Positions 1 through 10,004 are shown, counted from the first letter of the stretch. The stretch: DNA of 64,000 nucleotides from an uncultured Pirellulaceae bacterium (GCA_937981585.1 CALJOA010000034.1:38427-102426); one strand, 5' to 3'. Made by a program: numbers and translations. The notes: generated from the letters alone by a model not told the origin.

Positions 1-1266
1 GTTTTTGAGTGACATCAGTCGAGAAGGGTTGAGAGCCAACTGCTCTACTTCCAACGCAAATTGATCGGGAGTATCGCAAACGACGATCGGATCGTGGGTT
101 GACTGAGCTAGGTCGAGCCCCAAGACTCCTTCGGCAGTGGTGAGCAAGGGTTTGCCAAACGCGAGTCCTTCGACAGATTTGATTTTTAGTCCGGTTCCAA
201 ATTCGACCGGGTTGATAACTGCATCGACCGATTCGTAAAAGTCAACAAGTTCTTCAACGTGACCGATCAGTCGTATGTTTGAGAGGTTGGTTTCAAGATG
301 TCCAGCAACGAACTCGCAGATGCTGCCTCCGATGACCAGCTCGATTTTCGCGTTGGAGCCTTGACGATTCAGCGTTCTGCTGACGGGCAGCCAGACGAAA
401 TCCAGAAACTTCTTGATCGCTTGAGCGTTTGAGTTGTTGGTTGAAGCGAGGTAGCCGATCGAAAACTTGGTCTGGTTGCAACTGGGCGAGTCTTCAGTCG
501 ATTCGCTTTGCCCACCTGATCTACCAACTCGGGGGGCATGGCCACACACGATCGTTTTGGCACTTGGAGCCATCGTTTGGAACAATTTGGCTTCGTCTGG
601 CTGAATTGCGATTACGGTATCGAACTTGTTCAGTTCGTTGGCTTCTTCATCTCGGCTGATCTCGATCCAGTGCTTCAGCCCTCGCTCTTTGAATCGCTCG
701 CAACGAACGTGAAGTGCGTCATGAGTGTCGATCACGCAGTGGATAGAGTTTCGCTGTTGCGAACTGAGACAATCGATCAGGTAGCTTAGCTTGACATACT
801 CGATCAAAATGGAGTCTGGTTTGAACTGGTCGATCGTTTCAGAAAACGCCTTGGACGCCCACGGCCAGCGAAAGTCATCGAGGCAAAGTGGATCAAGAGC
901 AAGCGGTTCTAAGCCGGGCCTCGGATTTGAATCTGATGCAGGTTCATCGGGAGTTCTGTCTTTCCCGTTGCTCAGTTTAGCTGGACGTCTTGGCCTAATC
1001 TGATCGGCGTACCAACCGATTTTTCGCGTCCACGATTTTGGAATTTGATCGGACGATTGTTGGTCAACGTCAAGTTGTTGCTCGGCGATCAGTTGGCGAT
1101 CATTCTCGGTGTAGCGATCGGACCCGGTTTGGCCAAGATAAAAAGTCCGTACGACAAACGATTCGGAAACAAGAAACTCGACAAGCGAGTTGATGCGCGT
1201 CTGGGCACCCGTTGACTTTCGCCAAAACGGTACATCAGTTGCGATCAAGATGCGGTGCTGTTTCAA
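1..1266 (-). CDS. Glycosyltransferase family 4-like protein (C-terminus truncated by window edge)
   Basis: Not in the ORF track because it runs off the window start. Reverse-strand frame translated by hand is open from a TTG at 1266 to position 1: LKQHRILIATDVPFW...IDTHDALHVRCERFKERG...AIQPDEAKLFQTMAPSAKTIVCGH...IELVIGGSICEF...NPVEFGTGLKIKSVEGLAFGKPLLTTAEGVLGLD, a GT-B C-terminal donor-site pattern. Exact start uncertain. Confidence 0.85.
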   Translation of the reverse strand, partial: MKQHRILIATDVPFWRKSTGAQTRINSLVEFLVSESFVVRTFYLGQTGSDRYTENDRQLIAEQQLDVDQQSSDQIPKSWTRKIGWYADQIRPRRPAKLSNGKDRTPDEPASDSNPRPGLEPLALDPLCLDDFRWPWASKAFSETIDQFKPDSILIEYVKLSYLIDCLSSQQRNSIHCVIDTHDALHVRCERFKERGLKHWIEISRDEEANELNKFDTVIAIQPDEAKLFQTMAPSAKTIVCGHAPRVGRSGGQSESTEDSPSCNQTKFSIGYLASTNNSNAQAIKKFLDFVWLPVSRTLNRQGSNAKIELVIGGSICEFVAGHLETNLSNIRLIGHVEELVDFYESVDAVINPVEFGTGLKIKSVEGLAFGKPLLTTAEGVLGLDLAQSTHDPIVVCDTPDQFALEVEQLALNPSRLMSLKN

Positions 1267-1538
1267 AGGGCAACGTTTAGTTGATTGTGAGTGTTTAGTG
1301 CAGTTTCGTTGGCAACAGGTGGCTTGTCAATTCAAGCAAGTCGCTTGAGAACCGGGACTTTTCGAGTGCAGAGCTGACGGAAATTGATCGGCTTGCAAAA
1401 TCGGTTAAACTGCCTCCAAGGCATTGGTGGGGTGAATGTTCTAAGAAAGACGTCTTTGTCGAATCTGCACAGTCATAATCTTGTTGAGTTGATTTATCCG
1501 CTTTGTCCGTTTTTTAAGTTTTGAAACTAGGGAATAGA

Positions 1539-1880
1539 ATGGAAGAAGAACTCGATCTGCTCCGGTTGCTTGTTTGCGAAACGGAGATTGAAGCCCAGGT
1601 TTCCAAAGGTTTCCTTGAAGAGAATGGAATCAAAGTCATGGTGCGCGGGCTCGACAGTGGGGGCTCGGTATTTGGTGGCGCGGTGGACGATCCTGAAATC
1701 GAGTTGTTTGTCTCGCCAGACGATTTTGAAAAGGCCGGCGAGTTAATTGAGGAATTGATGGCGCAAGAAGACGAGCCTGTCCCGGCTTGGACTTGCAAGT
1801 GCGGCGAAGATGTCGACGAAGGATTTGCCGTCTGTTGGAACTGCGAAGCCGACTATCAGCCGTCTGGTGAATCCGACTAG
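1539..1880 (+). CDS. DUF2007-like putative signal-transducing protein with C-terminal zinc-ribbon-like Cys motif
   Basis: ORF 1521-1880; ATG at 1539 is the likely start. LLRLLVCETEIEAQVSKGFLEENGIKVMVRG is DUF2007-like; C-terminal WTCKCGEDVDEGFAVCWNCEADY. Confidence 0.7.
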   Translation: MEEELDLLRLLVCETEIEAQVSKGFLEENGIKVMVRGLDSGGSVFGGAVDDPEIELFVSPDDFEKAGELIEELMAQEDEPVPAWTCKCGEDVDEGFAVCWNCEADYQPSGESD

Positions 1881-1996
1881 GTCGTCGCTAGAGCAAAACA
1901 GTCTTCGCAGGAATGAAGGAACCGCTGGGGAACGCCGATGCGAGTTCTGAAAGTTTGTGTAATGGTAACGCTCCATGGAGTGCGTTGGTGCTTACT

Positions 1997-2049
1997 GGTA
2001 ACCCGATGTGTGAGCGAGGGACCGTCCCTCGCTCACGCTTCGGGTTGCC
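1997..2049. repeat. REP-like palindrome, GTGAGCGAGGGAC family
   Basis: ggtaacccgatgtgtgagcgagggac-cg-tccctcgctcacgcttcgggttgcc: near-perfect inverted repeat between genes. Confidence 0.7.
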
Positions 2050-2249
2050 ATTTAAGGATTGCCGGGGCTGCACAATAACTGGGCTTGTATTTCAGCCGAC
2101 CACGCACTTGGAGGCGCGCCACCTTTGTCATTAGCCGATTAGTGTTTATTAGCGGTTAAAAAGACCGTGCTTCTTCTGTACGATCATATCCATCAGTAAG
2201 TCTTGACTGATATACCTCTCCGAAATCGAGTGAAGAATCTGAGATTAAG

Positions 2250-3143
2250 ATGGCAAAGAACAGTTCAAAAAATCGTAAATCCAGAGCCAAGGGGTTTCCT
2301 CCGGCGGTGGAGAACAAACCAGCTCCTGCAACGAAGGCCGCCAAGTCTCCGATCCGTTGGGATCTATTGGCTTTGTTTTTAACGATCGCGGTTGGCGGAA
2401 CCTATTTGGCAAACGCCATGCGCCCCCGTCCTCCGTTGCCGAGGTTTGGTTATAAGGTAGTCAAGACTTACAAGCATGATCCGGCAGCGTTCACTCAGGG
2501 CTTGCAGGTTCATGATGGGTTTCTTTGGGAGAGCACTGGTCGCAAAGGTCAGTCCTCGATTCGCAAGATCGAGCTGGAAACTGGTGAGGTTCTCAAGCAA
2601 GAGAATTTGGAAGACAAGTATTTCGGAGAAGGCCTGACGTACCACGATGGCTTGTTTTATCAGCTGACCTGGAAAGCTGGCAAAGCGTTCGTTTACGATC
2701 TTGATCTCAACAAAGTCGGTGAGCGCAGCTACCAGGGTGAGGGGTGGGGATTGACGTCCAATGGTACCGATTTGATTCTCAGCGACGGATCAGCGTATTT
2801 GAAGTTTCTGGATCCTGAGACATTTGAAGTGCGCCGCCAAATACGCGTCTTGAGGCCAGATCGGGTTTCAGTTGGACAATTGAACGAGCTTGAATACCTC
2901 GATTACTTGGGTGGGCGAATCTACGCCAACAGTTATGGCTCCGATTGGATTTACGAGATTGATGCCAACACTGGAGACGTCACGAGACTAATCGAGATGG
3001 GCGGTTTATGGCCGAACCGCGAGCGCCCCAAAGATGGAATTCTCAATGGGATTGCGCATAATCCGAAAACGGACCATTTTCTGGTAACTGGTAAACTCTG
3101 CCCGACCATTTATGAGGTTAAGCTGTTTCTCAAAGAGAATTAG
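2250..3143 (+). CDS. Glutaminyl-peptide cyclotransferase (bacterial beta-propeller type)
   Basis: N-terminal TM, then FTQGLQVHDGFLWESTGRKGQSSIRKIELETGEVL...FGEGLTYHDGLFYQLTWK...LNELEYLDYLGGRIYANSYGSDWIYEID...GILNGIAHN...FLVTGKLCPTIYEV. Confidence 0.9.
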   Translation: MAKNSSKNRKSRAKGFPPAVENKPAPATKAAKSPIRWDLLALFLTIAVGGTYLANAMRPRPPLPRFGYKVVKTYKHDPAAFTQGLQVHDGFLWESTGRKGQSSIRKIELETGEVLKQENLEDKYFGEGLTYHDGLFYQLTWKAGKAFVYDLDLNKVGERSYQGEGWGLTSNGTDLILSDGSAYLKFLDPETFEVRRQIRVLRPDRVSVGQLNELEYLDYLGGRIYANSYGSDWIYEIDANTGDVTRLIEMGGLWPNRERPKDGILNGIAHNPKTDHFLVTGKLCPTIYEVKLFLKEN

Positions 3144-3243
3144 TTGGGCAATGTCGACCTCGACGCGTTAGCGAGGGCGAAGCTAACTGCGGTTGTCCGT
3201 CCAATAACTGAATGGCTTCCCTTTTCTGGTTTCAAGCTGGCGT

Positions 3244-4014
3244 TTAGTAAGACGCTTGCCGACCCATCATCTGACGCCAGACGAGCTGTGGAAAAATCCA
3301 AGCGTCTTTGGCGTAGCGTTTGACCAATCGTTTGGGCTGGCTGCACATTCGGTGAAGCCACTCGACACCACCTTTCTGCATCCAGACAGGGGCTCGTTTT
3401 TGCTCGCCGGCCAAAAAGTCGATTGTTGCGCCAACGCAAAGTGCCGCCTTCGCGTTCATCTGTTTGTAATGACGATTTACCCAGATTTCTTGCTTGGGAG
3501 CGCCCAAGCCAACGATAACCACATCGGGTCGGCAAAGAGCGATTCGCCCGAGGATGAAATTGTTTTCCTCCGGGTCTTTTTCGAATCCCATCGGCGGACT
3601 GTAGACCCCGACTGTTTCAACGTTGGGCCACTGCTTTTTCATGTTGGCGGCCGCAATTGCGCCGACACCGGGCATGGCTCCCAGCAAAAAGACTCTCAAG
3701 TTGCCTTTTGTGTTAAACGAATCAAACATCGCTGGGACCAATTCTGATCCAGCAACTCGCTCGGGCAGCGGCTGCCGCAACAAACGGGATGCCCACACGA
3801 TTGGGTGACCGTCGGCGAGGATCATGTGGGCTTCCTGATACGACTTTACAAGATCTTCGTTTTCTTGAAGCAAGACAGTGTGGTCAACGTTGGGGGTAAC
3901 CACGTAACGACACTCACCACTGTCGTCATTGATCCAAGATCGCAAGCTGGCGACGGCTTCCGGCATTCGAATCGCATCGATACTAATTCCGAACAGGTTG
4001 CGTTTTGCTGACAT
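3244..4014 (-). CDS. WecG/TagA/CpsF-family glycosyltransferase
   Basis: ORF extends to 4134; the homologous part starts at MSAKRNLFGISIDAIRM (4014). YVVTPNVDHTVLLQENEDLVKSYQEAHMILADGHPIVWASRLL, VERVAGSEL and VGLGAPKQEIW motifs. Confidence 0.9.
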   Translation of the reverse strand: MSAKRNLFGISIDAIRMPEAVASLRSWINDDSGECRYVVTPNVDHTVLLQENEDLVKSYQEAHMILADGHPIVWASRLLRQPLPERVAGSELVPAMFDSFNTKGNLRVFLLGAMPGVGAIAAANMKKQWPNVETVGVYSPPMGFEKDPEENNFILGRIALCRPDVVIVGLGAPKQEIWVNRHYKQMNAKAALCVGATIDFLAGEQKRAPVWMQKGGVEWLHRMCSQPKRLVKRYAKDAWIFPQLVWRQMMGRQASY

Positions 4015-4340
4015 GTCTGATTCCGCGTTGGTCGTAAAGGAAAAATGATTGATGCTGCCAAAGCGCAAAGCCCCTGCAGTTGGAGAAACGTAGGTTGCAG
4101 AAGCTTTGTCGCGACCAGCGGATGTACCGATCACGCCTATTTCTCGACCCCAAGTAAACGGTCAGGGATGTTTGTAGGATTTGTGAGGGTTCTTCGTTCG
4201 AAACGCACTTTCTATAGGTTGAATTAAGTCTGGCAAACTCCCCGAAATCCCAACGGTGACCAACACTAATGTGTGCAGCATTCGCTTTCTCCACTCACCA
4301 AGATGTGGGCGAATGTGCTGGTCGTTGAAACATCAAAACC

Positions 4341-5321
4341 ATGCCGAGTTGGAAATCCAATTTGATTGAGGCCTACCGCATTGCGTCGTGGCCGCATCGT
4401 CGTTGGCAGTACCTCAACCGATATCGCAACGGGAAACTCCCGGTTTACTCGTTGTTTTATCATCGCGTTGCCGACACGGAGTTGAATCCTTGGACGATTT
4501 CGTGTGACGATTTCCAACGTCAGATTGACTGGTTCCAAGAGAACTTTGAAATCGTCGATTTACGTGAGTGTCAGCGCCGGATCAATTCGGGATTCAACAA
4601 CCGCCCAACGCTCTCAATCACCTTCGACGACGGCTACGCAGAAAACTGTGAGTTTGCATTGCCGATGCTGATTGAACGAAGCATCCCGGTGACTTACTTT
4701 GTCACCACCTATCACACAACCGAGCAGCAAAGTTTTGCTCACGATCTCGAGCGAGGAGCACCATTGCCAGTCAATACGATTGAGTCATTGCGTGCATTGG
4801 ATTTGGCCGGAGTTGAAATTGGAGCTCACACCAGGACCCACCCGGACTTGGGCCAAGTGACTTGCGAAGCCGAGTTGGTAGACGAAGTAATCACCGCGTC
4901 TCGGGAGATGGAGAGGCTGATCGAGCGCAAGATTGAGTACTTCGCGTTTCCATTTGGTCAGTACCACAATCTGAATCCACGCGTGTTTGAATTGCTTCGC
5001 CAAGCCGGTTTTCTTGGCGTTTGCTCTGCATACGGCGGCTGGAATGACGTCGGAAGCGACGCGTTTCATATTCAGCGGATTCACGGCGATCCGGATTTTA
5101 CCCGGATGAAGAACTGGCTCACTTATGATCCGCGCATCAATAAGGTCCAGCGTTACGATTACAAACAAAACGCTGAAATTCTTCACAGCGAAGAAGCGAC
5201 CTCCAAGTCGTTGCGGCAGATTGCGGACAAGGAAACGGATTTGACTTGCGAATCAAGCTCATCCTTTCCCGACCTTTATGTTCCGCCTATTGACTCAACG
5301 ACGACCAATCAAGAGGGATAA
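4341..5321 (+). CDS. Polysaccharide deacetylase (NodB-like)
   Basis: LPVYSLFYHRVAD, TLSITFDDGYAEN (DD motif), EIGAHTRTHPDL, FAFPFGQYH. Confidence 0.92.
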   Translation: MPSWKSNLIEAYRIASWPHRRWQYLNRYRNGKLPVYSLFYHRVADTELNPWTISCDDFQRQIDWFQENFEIVDLRECQRRINSGFNNRPTLSITFDDGYAENCEFALPMLIERSIPVTYFVTTYHTTEQQSFAHDLERGAPLPVNTIESLRALDLAGVEIGAHTRTHPDLGQVTCEAELVDEVITASREMERLIERKIEYFAFPFGQYHNLNPRVFELLRQAGFLGVCSAYGGWNDVGSDAFHIQRIHGDPDFTRMKNWLTYDPRINKVQRYDYKQNAEILHSEEATSKSLRQIADKETDLTCESSSSFPDLYVPPIDSTTTNQEG

Positions 5322-5324
5322 CAG

Positions 5325-6545
5325 ATGTTGAAGAAGTTGACCGACCAAGAACCTCGACCTTTACGGTTGATGTTCCTGCTGACCAGCATGCCGATCGGAG
5401 GAGCTGAAACTCTGTTGGTCAATATGGTTCGCCGATTGGATCGCAATCGCATTGAGCCATTGATTGGTTGCATGAAACAGAAAGACGTTCTGGGTGAAGT
5501 CCTTTCCAACGAAGTCCCGGTCTTTGAGAATCTTATCCGGAGCAAATACGATTTCGCCGTCGTAGGTCGGTTGAAACGACTTTTCATCGAGCAAAACGTT
5601 GATGCGCTGGTTACGATCGGTGCTGGCGACAAAATGTTCTGGGGCAGACTGGCGGCCTATAGGGCCAAGGTTCCCGTGATTCTCTCGGCACTCCACTCGA
5701 CTGGCTGGCCTGACGGAGTCGGACGGCTTAACCGAATGTTGACCCGGATCACTGACGGTTTCATCGCTGTTGCTCGTCAGCATGCACAGTATCAAGTAGA
5801 ACAGGAAAAGTTTCCACGGCGAAAAGTGTTTTTGATTCCCAATGGCATCGATACCGAAAAATTCGTTTTCGATCCTGAGGCGCGTCAACGCTGGCGAAAT
5901 GAACGGGGGATCCAGGCTGATGCTCCCGTTGTCGGGATCGTGGCGGCCCTTCGATCCGAAAAGAACCACGATCTGTTTCTGGAGTCGGCAAAGCGAGTTT
6001 CCAGCCAGATGTCAGATGCGCAATTTGTGATCGCTGGCGACGGCCCCGAACGATCGCGACTTGAGGCGCTGGCTCGCGAAAAAGGCATTGAAGATCGGGT
6101 TCACTTTATCGGGTCCACACAGGATGTCGTTGGAGTGCTTTCGATGTCGGATATGTTTGGGCTTTCATCGCACAACGAAGCCAGTCCGGTTTCGATCATG
6201 GAGGCATTGTCTTGCCAGCGACCAGTTGTCGCAACCGACGTTGGTTCGATTGACGAGTCGGTGCTTGAGGGCAAAACCGGGTTCCTTGTGCCTTGTGACG
6301 ACGCAGACGCGATGTCACAACGGTGGCTAGAAATACTTGGCGACAAAACGCTTGCTCAAACACTTGGCGCTAACGGTCGTGAGCATATCGTGGCCAACAG
6401 TTCGCTGGACAGCATGACTGAAGGGTACGCGTCGCTTGTCGAAAGTCTTTATGCTCGCAAAACCAATCGCCCAGTTTCTGACCTCAATGGTTGGGTCGAA
6501 TGGGAGTTCGACGCTTCAGCCGAATCTGCTCAGCAACGCTGCTGA
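5325..6545 (+). CDS. Glycosyltransferase family 4
   Basis: PLRLMFLLTSMPIGGAETLLVNMVRRL; FLIPNGIDTEKF; GIVAALRSEKNHDLFLESA; FVIAGDGPERSRLEALA; GLSSHNEASPVSIMEALSCQRPVVATDVG. Confidence 0.95.
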   Translation: MLKKLTDQEPRPLRLMFLLTSMPIGGAETLLVNMVRRLDRNRIEPLIGCMKQKDVLGEVLSNEVPVFENLIRSKYDFAVVGRLKRLFIEQNVDALVTIGAGDKMFWGRLAAYRAKVPVILSALHSTGWPDGVGRLNRMLTRITDGFIAVARQHAQYQVEQEKFPRRKVFLIPNGIDTEKFVFDPEARQRWRNERGIQADAPVVGIVAALRSEKNHDLFLESAKRVSSQMSDAQFVIAGDGPERSRLEALAREKGIEDRVHFIGSTQDVVGVLSMSDMFGLSSHNEASPVSIMEALSCQRPVVATDVGSIDESVLEGKTGFLVPCDDADAMSQRWLEILGDKTLAQTLGANGREHIVANSSLDSMTEGYASLVESLYARKTNRPVSDLNGWVEWEFDASAESAQQRC

Positions 6546-6707
6546 TTGATTGTTTCTGCTCGGGTGGCGCACGACGTCAGAAACCTCTGCTTGCTCTTGC
6601 ATCATTTTCTTCCTATTCACCTTGCAATTGGGGACTGGACTGCTTGAAACAACGGCGATCTTGAGAACAATGAGGGCCTAAATCTACTCTCGTCGATGGT
6701 TGTTTGA

Positions 6708-7319
6708 ATGAAGCAGATCACGGTACCGGTATTGGCCGCGATCGCCAAAGCGCTCAGCGGTGCGACAGTGCGCTGGGTCGATTGCGAGCCAGACACTTGC
6801 CAGCGAATTTACTTCGCCAACCACACCAGCCATCTTGATGCCTTGGTGTTGTGGTCGTCGTTGCCCAGAAATATTCGGAGCTTGACCCGGCCTGTTGCTG
6901 CGGTCGACTACTGGCAAGGCGGACCGGTCCGGCGATACATGGCGTCTGTGTTTGACCTGTTGATGATTGATCGCAAGAAGATCAAGGTTCACAACAGTCC
7001 GATCGACATGATGATTCGGGAGATCGGCAACACGAATTCTTTGATCGTGTTTCCAGAAGGTGGTCGAAACACGACTGGAGAGATTGGGGAGTTCAAAAGC
7101 GGTTTGTTTCACCTGGCCAAGAAAAGGCCCGATTTGGAATTGATGCCCGTCTACATCGACAATTTGAACCGGGTGATGCCCAAAGGAGAATTTCTACCGG
7201 TTCCATTGTTGAGTTGTATTTCGATTGGGGCTCCGATTTTTCTGGAGTCCGGTGAAAACAAAAAAGAGTTTTTGAAAAAGGCGCGGGAGTCTGTCATGAA
7301 TTTAAAAGAGACCGAGTAG
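6708..7319 (+). CDS. 1-acyl-sn-glycerol-3-phosphate acyltransferase (PlsC-like)
   Basis: NHTSHLDALVLWSSLP (HX4D-type) and IVFPEGGRNTTGEIGEFKSGLFHLA. Confidence 0.85.
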   Translation: MKQITVPVLAAIAKALSGATVRWVDCEPDTCQRIYFANHTSHLDALVLWSSLPRNIRSLTRPVAAVDYWQGGPVRRYMASVFDLLMIDRKKIKVHNSPIDMMIREIGNTNSLIVFPEGGRNTTGEIGEFKSGLFHLAKKRPDLELMPVYIDNLNRVMPKGEFLPVPLLSCISIGAPIFLESGENKKEFLKKARESVMNLKETE

Positions 7320-7405
7320 AGCGGAGAGTTATTTTCCAAGATCAGATTTGCGAATCCGAATCACAATTGACAAAGAACAGTTGAAAACTTCTCGAAAGGG
7401 AAACG

Positions 7406-8599
7406 ATTACATCTGACAACCAAGACACTGAAATAAAATGGCCGGCTCGTCCCAGCGAACTTACGGTCGAGCTAGTCGAGTCTCCAGAGACTCTGACCAT
7501 TGTCAAACGAAGAGGCGCCGGTCGAGGCAATGGGTTTCTGTTGGTTTGGCTGGGCATCTGGACTTTGGTTTGTATTCTTCTGGGTGGCTTGGTTTTGGGC
7601 GAGCGCGACCTATTCTCTCTGATGTTCGCAATTCCTTTTTGGGCCTCGTGGCTGTTTGTTGCTGGATTGGTGGTTTGGCAGCGGTTTGGCAAGGAGCTTG
7701 TCCAAGCCGATCAGGACGGGATTTATTTTGAGCGTTACGCCTTAATCCGAATTACTCAACGATCAATTCCGCGCAAGGAAATTCTGGGATTCGACAAGTG
7801 CAAAAGCTTCCACACTCAGAACGATGAGCATCTTTGGGGGATCGAAGCCCGAACACTTGAAAAGCCGCTCAGGTTCCTGTTTGATTTGCCGAGCAATGAG
7901 CTGATTTGGCTGATCGATCGTTTGAACCAATTTTTTGGTACCCAATCCACCTACCTCGACCCCAAACCAAAGCCGATAAGTGAAGTACTGGACGAGCATA
8001 ATTCTCTGGCTCAGATGCCCTGCGGCTGTCGGTGGAAGCTGGAACGAGATTCACGAGCGATTCATTTTCGACGCCGCAGTAAAACCAACTGGTTCTCGCT
8101 ATTGGGCTCTTTATTTGCGTGCATTTTTTGGAATGGAATCGTCGGTCTTTTTGTTTTGGTACTCTTGGGACTTGTCCCTCTGGATCAGCAAATGGGCAAA
8201 GGGGAGTGGTGGGGGCTATTCTTCTTCCTGATTCCATTTGAAATCGTTGGCGCCGGGATGCTGCTAAGTGTACTCAGCAACATGCTTATGCCTTTGCACG
8301 TTACGGCATGGGAAGTGACCAGGAACTCCGTCACCGGCTGCAGCTCGTGGGCAATCGCGAGTTTTCGAAAAACGCGGAAGATCGACCGTTTGGCCTGGAT
8401 CGAGATTCGCGAAACCGAACCCAAGAACAGCTGGTTCTTCGGCAATCAAGCGGCAACGGGTGACGTTTTTTCCCTCGTTATGATCGACCGCAACGACTCA
8501 GAGTGTTGCACCATCGTTGGCTTGACCCAGGGGGAAGCTCGTTGGATGGGTCACCAGATTCTGACATACCGAAGCCAATGGTTTGAAAAAGGAAAATAG
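7406..8599 (+). CDS. Uncharacterised membrane protein (start uncertain; ORF track begins at 7541)
   Basis: ORF 7541-8599 has several TM segments. The same frame is open and protein-like back to about 7406 (TSDNQDTEIKWPARPSELTVELVESPETLTIVKRRGAGRGNGFLL). Confidence 0.6.
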   Translation: MTSDNQDTEIKWPARPSELTVELVESPETLTIVKRRGAGRGNGFLLVWLGIWTLVCILLGGLVLGERDLFSLMFAIPFWASWLFVAGLVVWQRFGKELVQADQDGIYFERYALIRITQRSIPRKEILGFDKCKSFHTQNDEHLWGIEARTLEKPLRFLFDLPSNELIWLIDRLNQFFGTQSTYLDPKPKPISEVLDEHNSLAQMPCGCRWKLERDSRAIHFRRRSKTNWFSLLGSLFACIFWNGIVGLFVLVLLGLVPLDQQMGKGEWWGLFFFLIPFEIVGAGMLLSVLSNMLMPLHVTAWEVTRNSVTGCSSWAIASFRKTRKIDRLAWIEIRETEPKNSWFFGNQAATGDVFSLVMIDRNDSECCTIVGLTQGEARWMGHQILTYRSQWFEKGK

Positions 8600-8753
8600 C
8601 CGCGTGAAACAAAGACGCTTGGTATTCCGCTTTCACGGCCTTCGCCACTTCCTCGCCTGCCGTTTTCAAAGACGATTTCCGGTAAGCCTTAAAAGCGACC
8701 AACTTCACTCCTTCCGCCTCGAATTCCACAGTGCATAATGATGCCTATCGAGT

Positions 8754-9965
8754 TTGGGTTCTGGCCCAATCGGAAGGGTCAAAGGTTTGGTCAAAAGTTT
8801 GGTCAAAGGTTTGATCAAGCAAAGTCTACTCGTCCATCTTCAGCCGAAATCAAACGTGCTCAATCATCTCACTTCACTTGCAAACTGGCCGGAAATTTTG
8901 GCGATTGTTGCACCCCAACAGGCGAAGTTGTTGGACAAGTGGACTATTGTTCTGGTTTTGATTGTTCTGGTTTCCCTGACGATCTTGCTTTTCATTGGTC
9001 AAATGCTCAAGCGGCAGCCCGAGTCACATGTTGATCCGGCGATCATACGAAACTTCAACAAGCGAGTGATTTCGTGGCTGACGATTTGCGCCTTGCTGGT
9101 TGTTGCGCTGTTGCTTCACAAAACCGTAACGGTGGTACTGTTCGGATTCGTTTCGTTTTGGGCGTTGCGTGAATTTATTACGATGACTCCGACCCGTCGT
9201 GGCGATCATCGGACACTGTTCTGGGTTCTTTTCGGATTCACGCCGCTTCAATATGTCCTGGTCGGTTTTGACTTGTACTCGATATTCTCGATCATGATTC
9301 CGGTCTACGCGTCTCTGTTCATTCCCGCGCGGATTGCTTTTACTGGGGATCACAAGCGGTTTTTAGAGCGGACGGCGAAGATCCAGTTCGGTCTGTTGAT
9401 CTGTGTCTACGCTTTGAGCCACGCACCCGCGTTGTTGAATCTGGATCTCGTGACGCTTAACCCGTCCTCGGGCCAGCTTGAGCAATGGACCGGCTCAACC
9501 GCTGGTCTGCTGTTTTTCTTCATTGTGATGGTCCAGATCAGCGACATGTTACATTTCGTTTGGGATCGGCTGTTTGGAAAGCACGTGATCGCCGCGACGG
9601 TCAACGCAACCAAAACTTGGGAAGGCCTAGTCGGTTCGGCCTGCTGTACGTCAGTGGCTGCGATGTTGATTCAAAGTGTCTTGCCGGTGACTCCGTTTAC
9701 GTGGTACGGAGCCGGGTTTATGGCGCTGTTGATCAGCGTGATGGCCTCTTCAGGCAGCATGACGATGTCGGCAATCAAGCGCGATCGGCGGGTTAAAGAT
9801 CATGGAACTCTGGTTCTGGGGCATGCGGGAGTTTTGGATCGAATCGATTCGCTTTGCTTTGCGGCTCCCATCTTTTTCCACGTAACCCGGTTCTTTTTGC
9901 ACGCAGAGAATCGATTTGGCAAGTCGGTTGTCGAAACGGTTGCCCAACTGTTAGGTTCTGTGTAG
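8754..9965 (+). CDS. cdsA: Phosphatidate cytidylyltransferase
   Basis: Multi-TM protein; ends with AATVNATKTWEGLVGS...MTMSAIKRDRRVKDHGTLVLGHAGVLDRIDSLCFAAPIFFH, the CdsA signature region. Confidence 0.92.
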   Translation: MGSGPIGRVKGLVKSLVKGLIKQSLLVHLQPKSNVLNHLTSLANWPEILAIVAPQQAKLLDKWTIVLVLIVLVSLTILLFIGQMLKRQPESHVDPAIIRNFNKRVISWLTICALLVVALLLHKTVTVVLFGFVSFWALREFITMTPTRRGDHRTLFWVLFGFTPLQYVLVGFDLYSIFSIMIPVYASLFIPARIAFTGDHKRFLERTAKIQFGLLICVYALSHAPALLNLDLVTLNPSSGQLEQWTGSTAGLLFFFIVMVQISDMLHFVWDRLFGKHVIAATVNATKTWEGLVGSACCTSVAAMLIQSVLPVTPFTWYGAGFMALLISVMASSGSMTMSAIKRDRRVKDHGTLVLGHAGVLDRIDSLCFAAPIFFHVTRFFLHAENRFGKSVVETVAQLLGSV

Positions 9966-10004
9966 CAAACCAGATGTTCAAACGCGACCAAACGAAAGCA
10001 ACCA

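Noticed and set aside
5361-5969. 202-aa minus-strand ORF inside the GT4 gene
   Set aside because: Antisense to a well-supported glycosyltransferase; no recognisable motif.
8478-8729. 83-aa minus ORF (MEFEAEGVKLVAFKAYRKSSLKTAGEEVAKAVKAEYQASLFH...)
   Set aside because: The first ~43 residues look protein-like, but the rest overlaps the 3' end of the upstream gene antisense. It may be a gene remnant; unsupported without homology.
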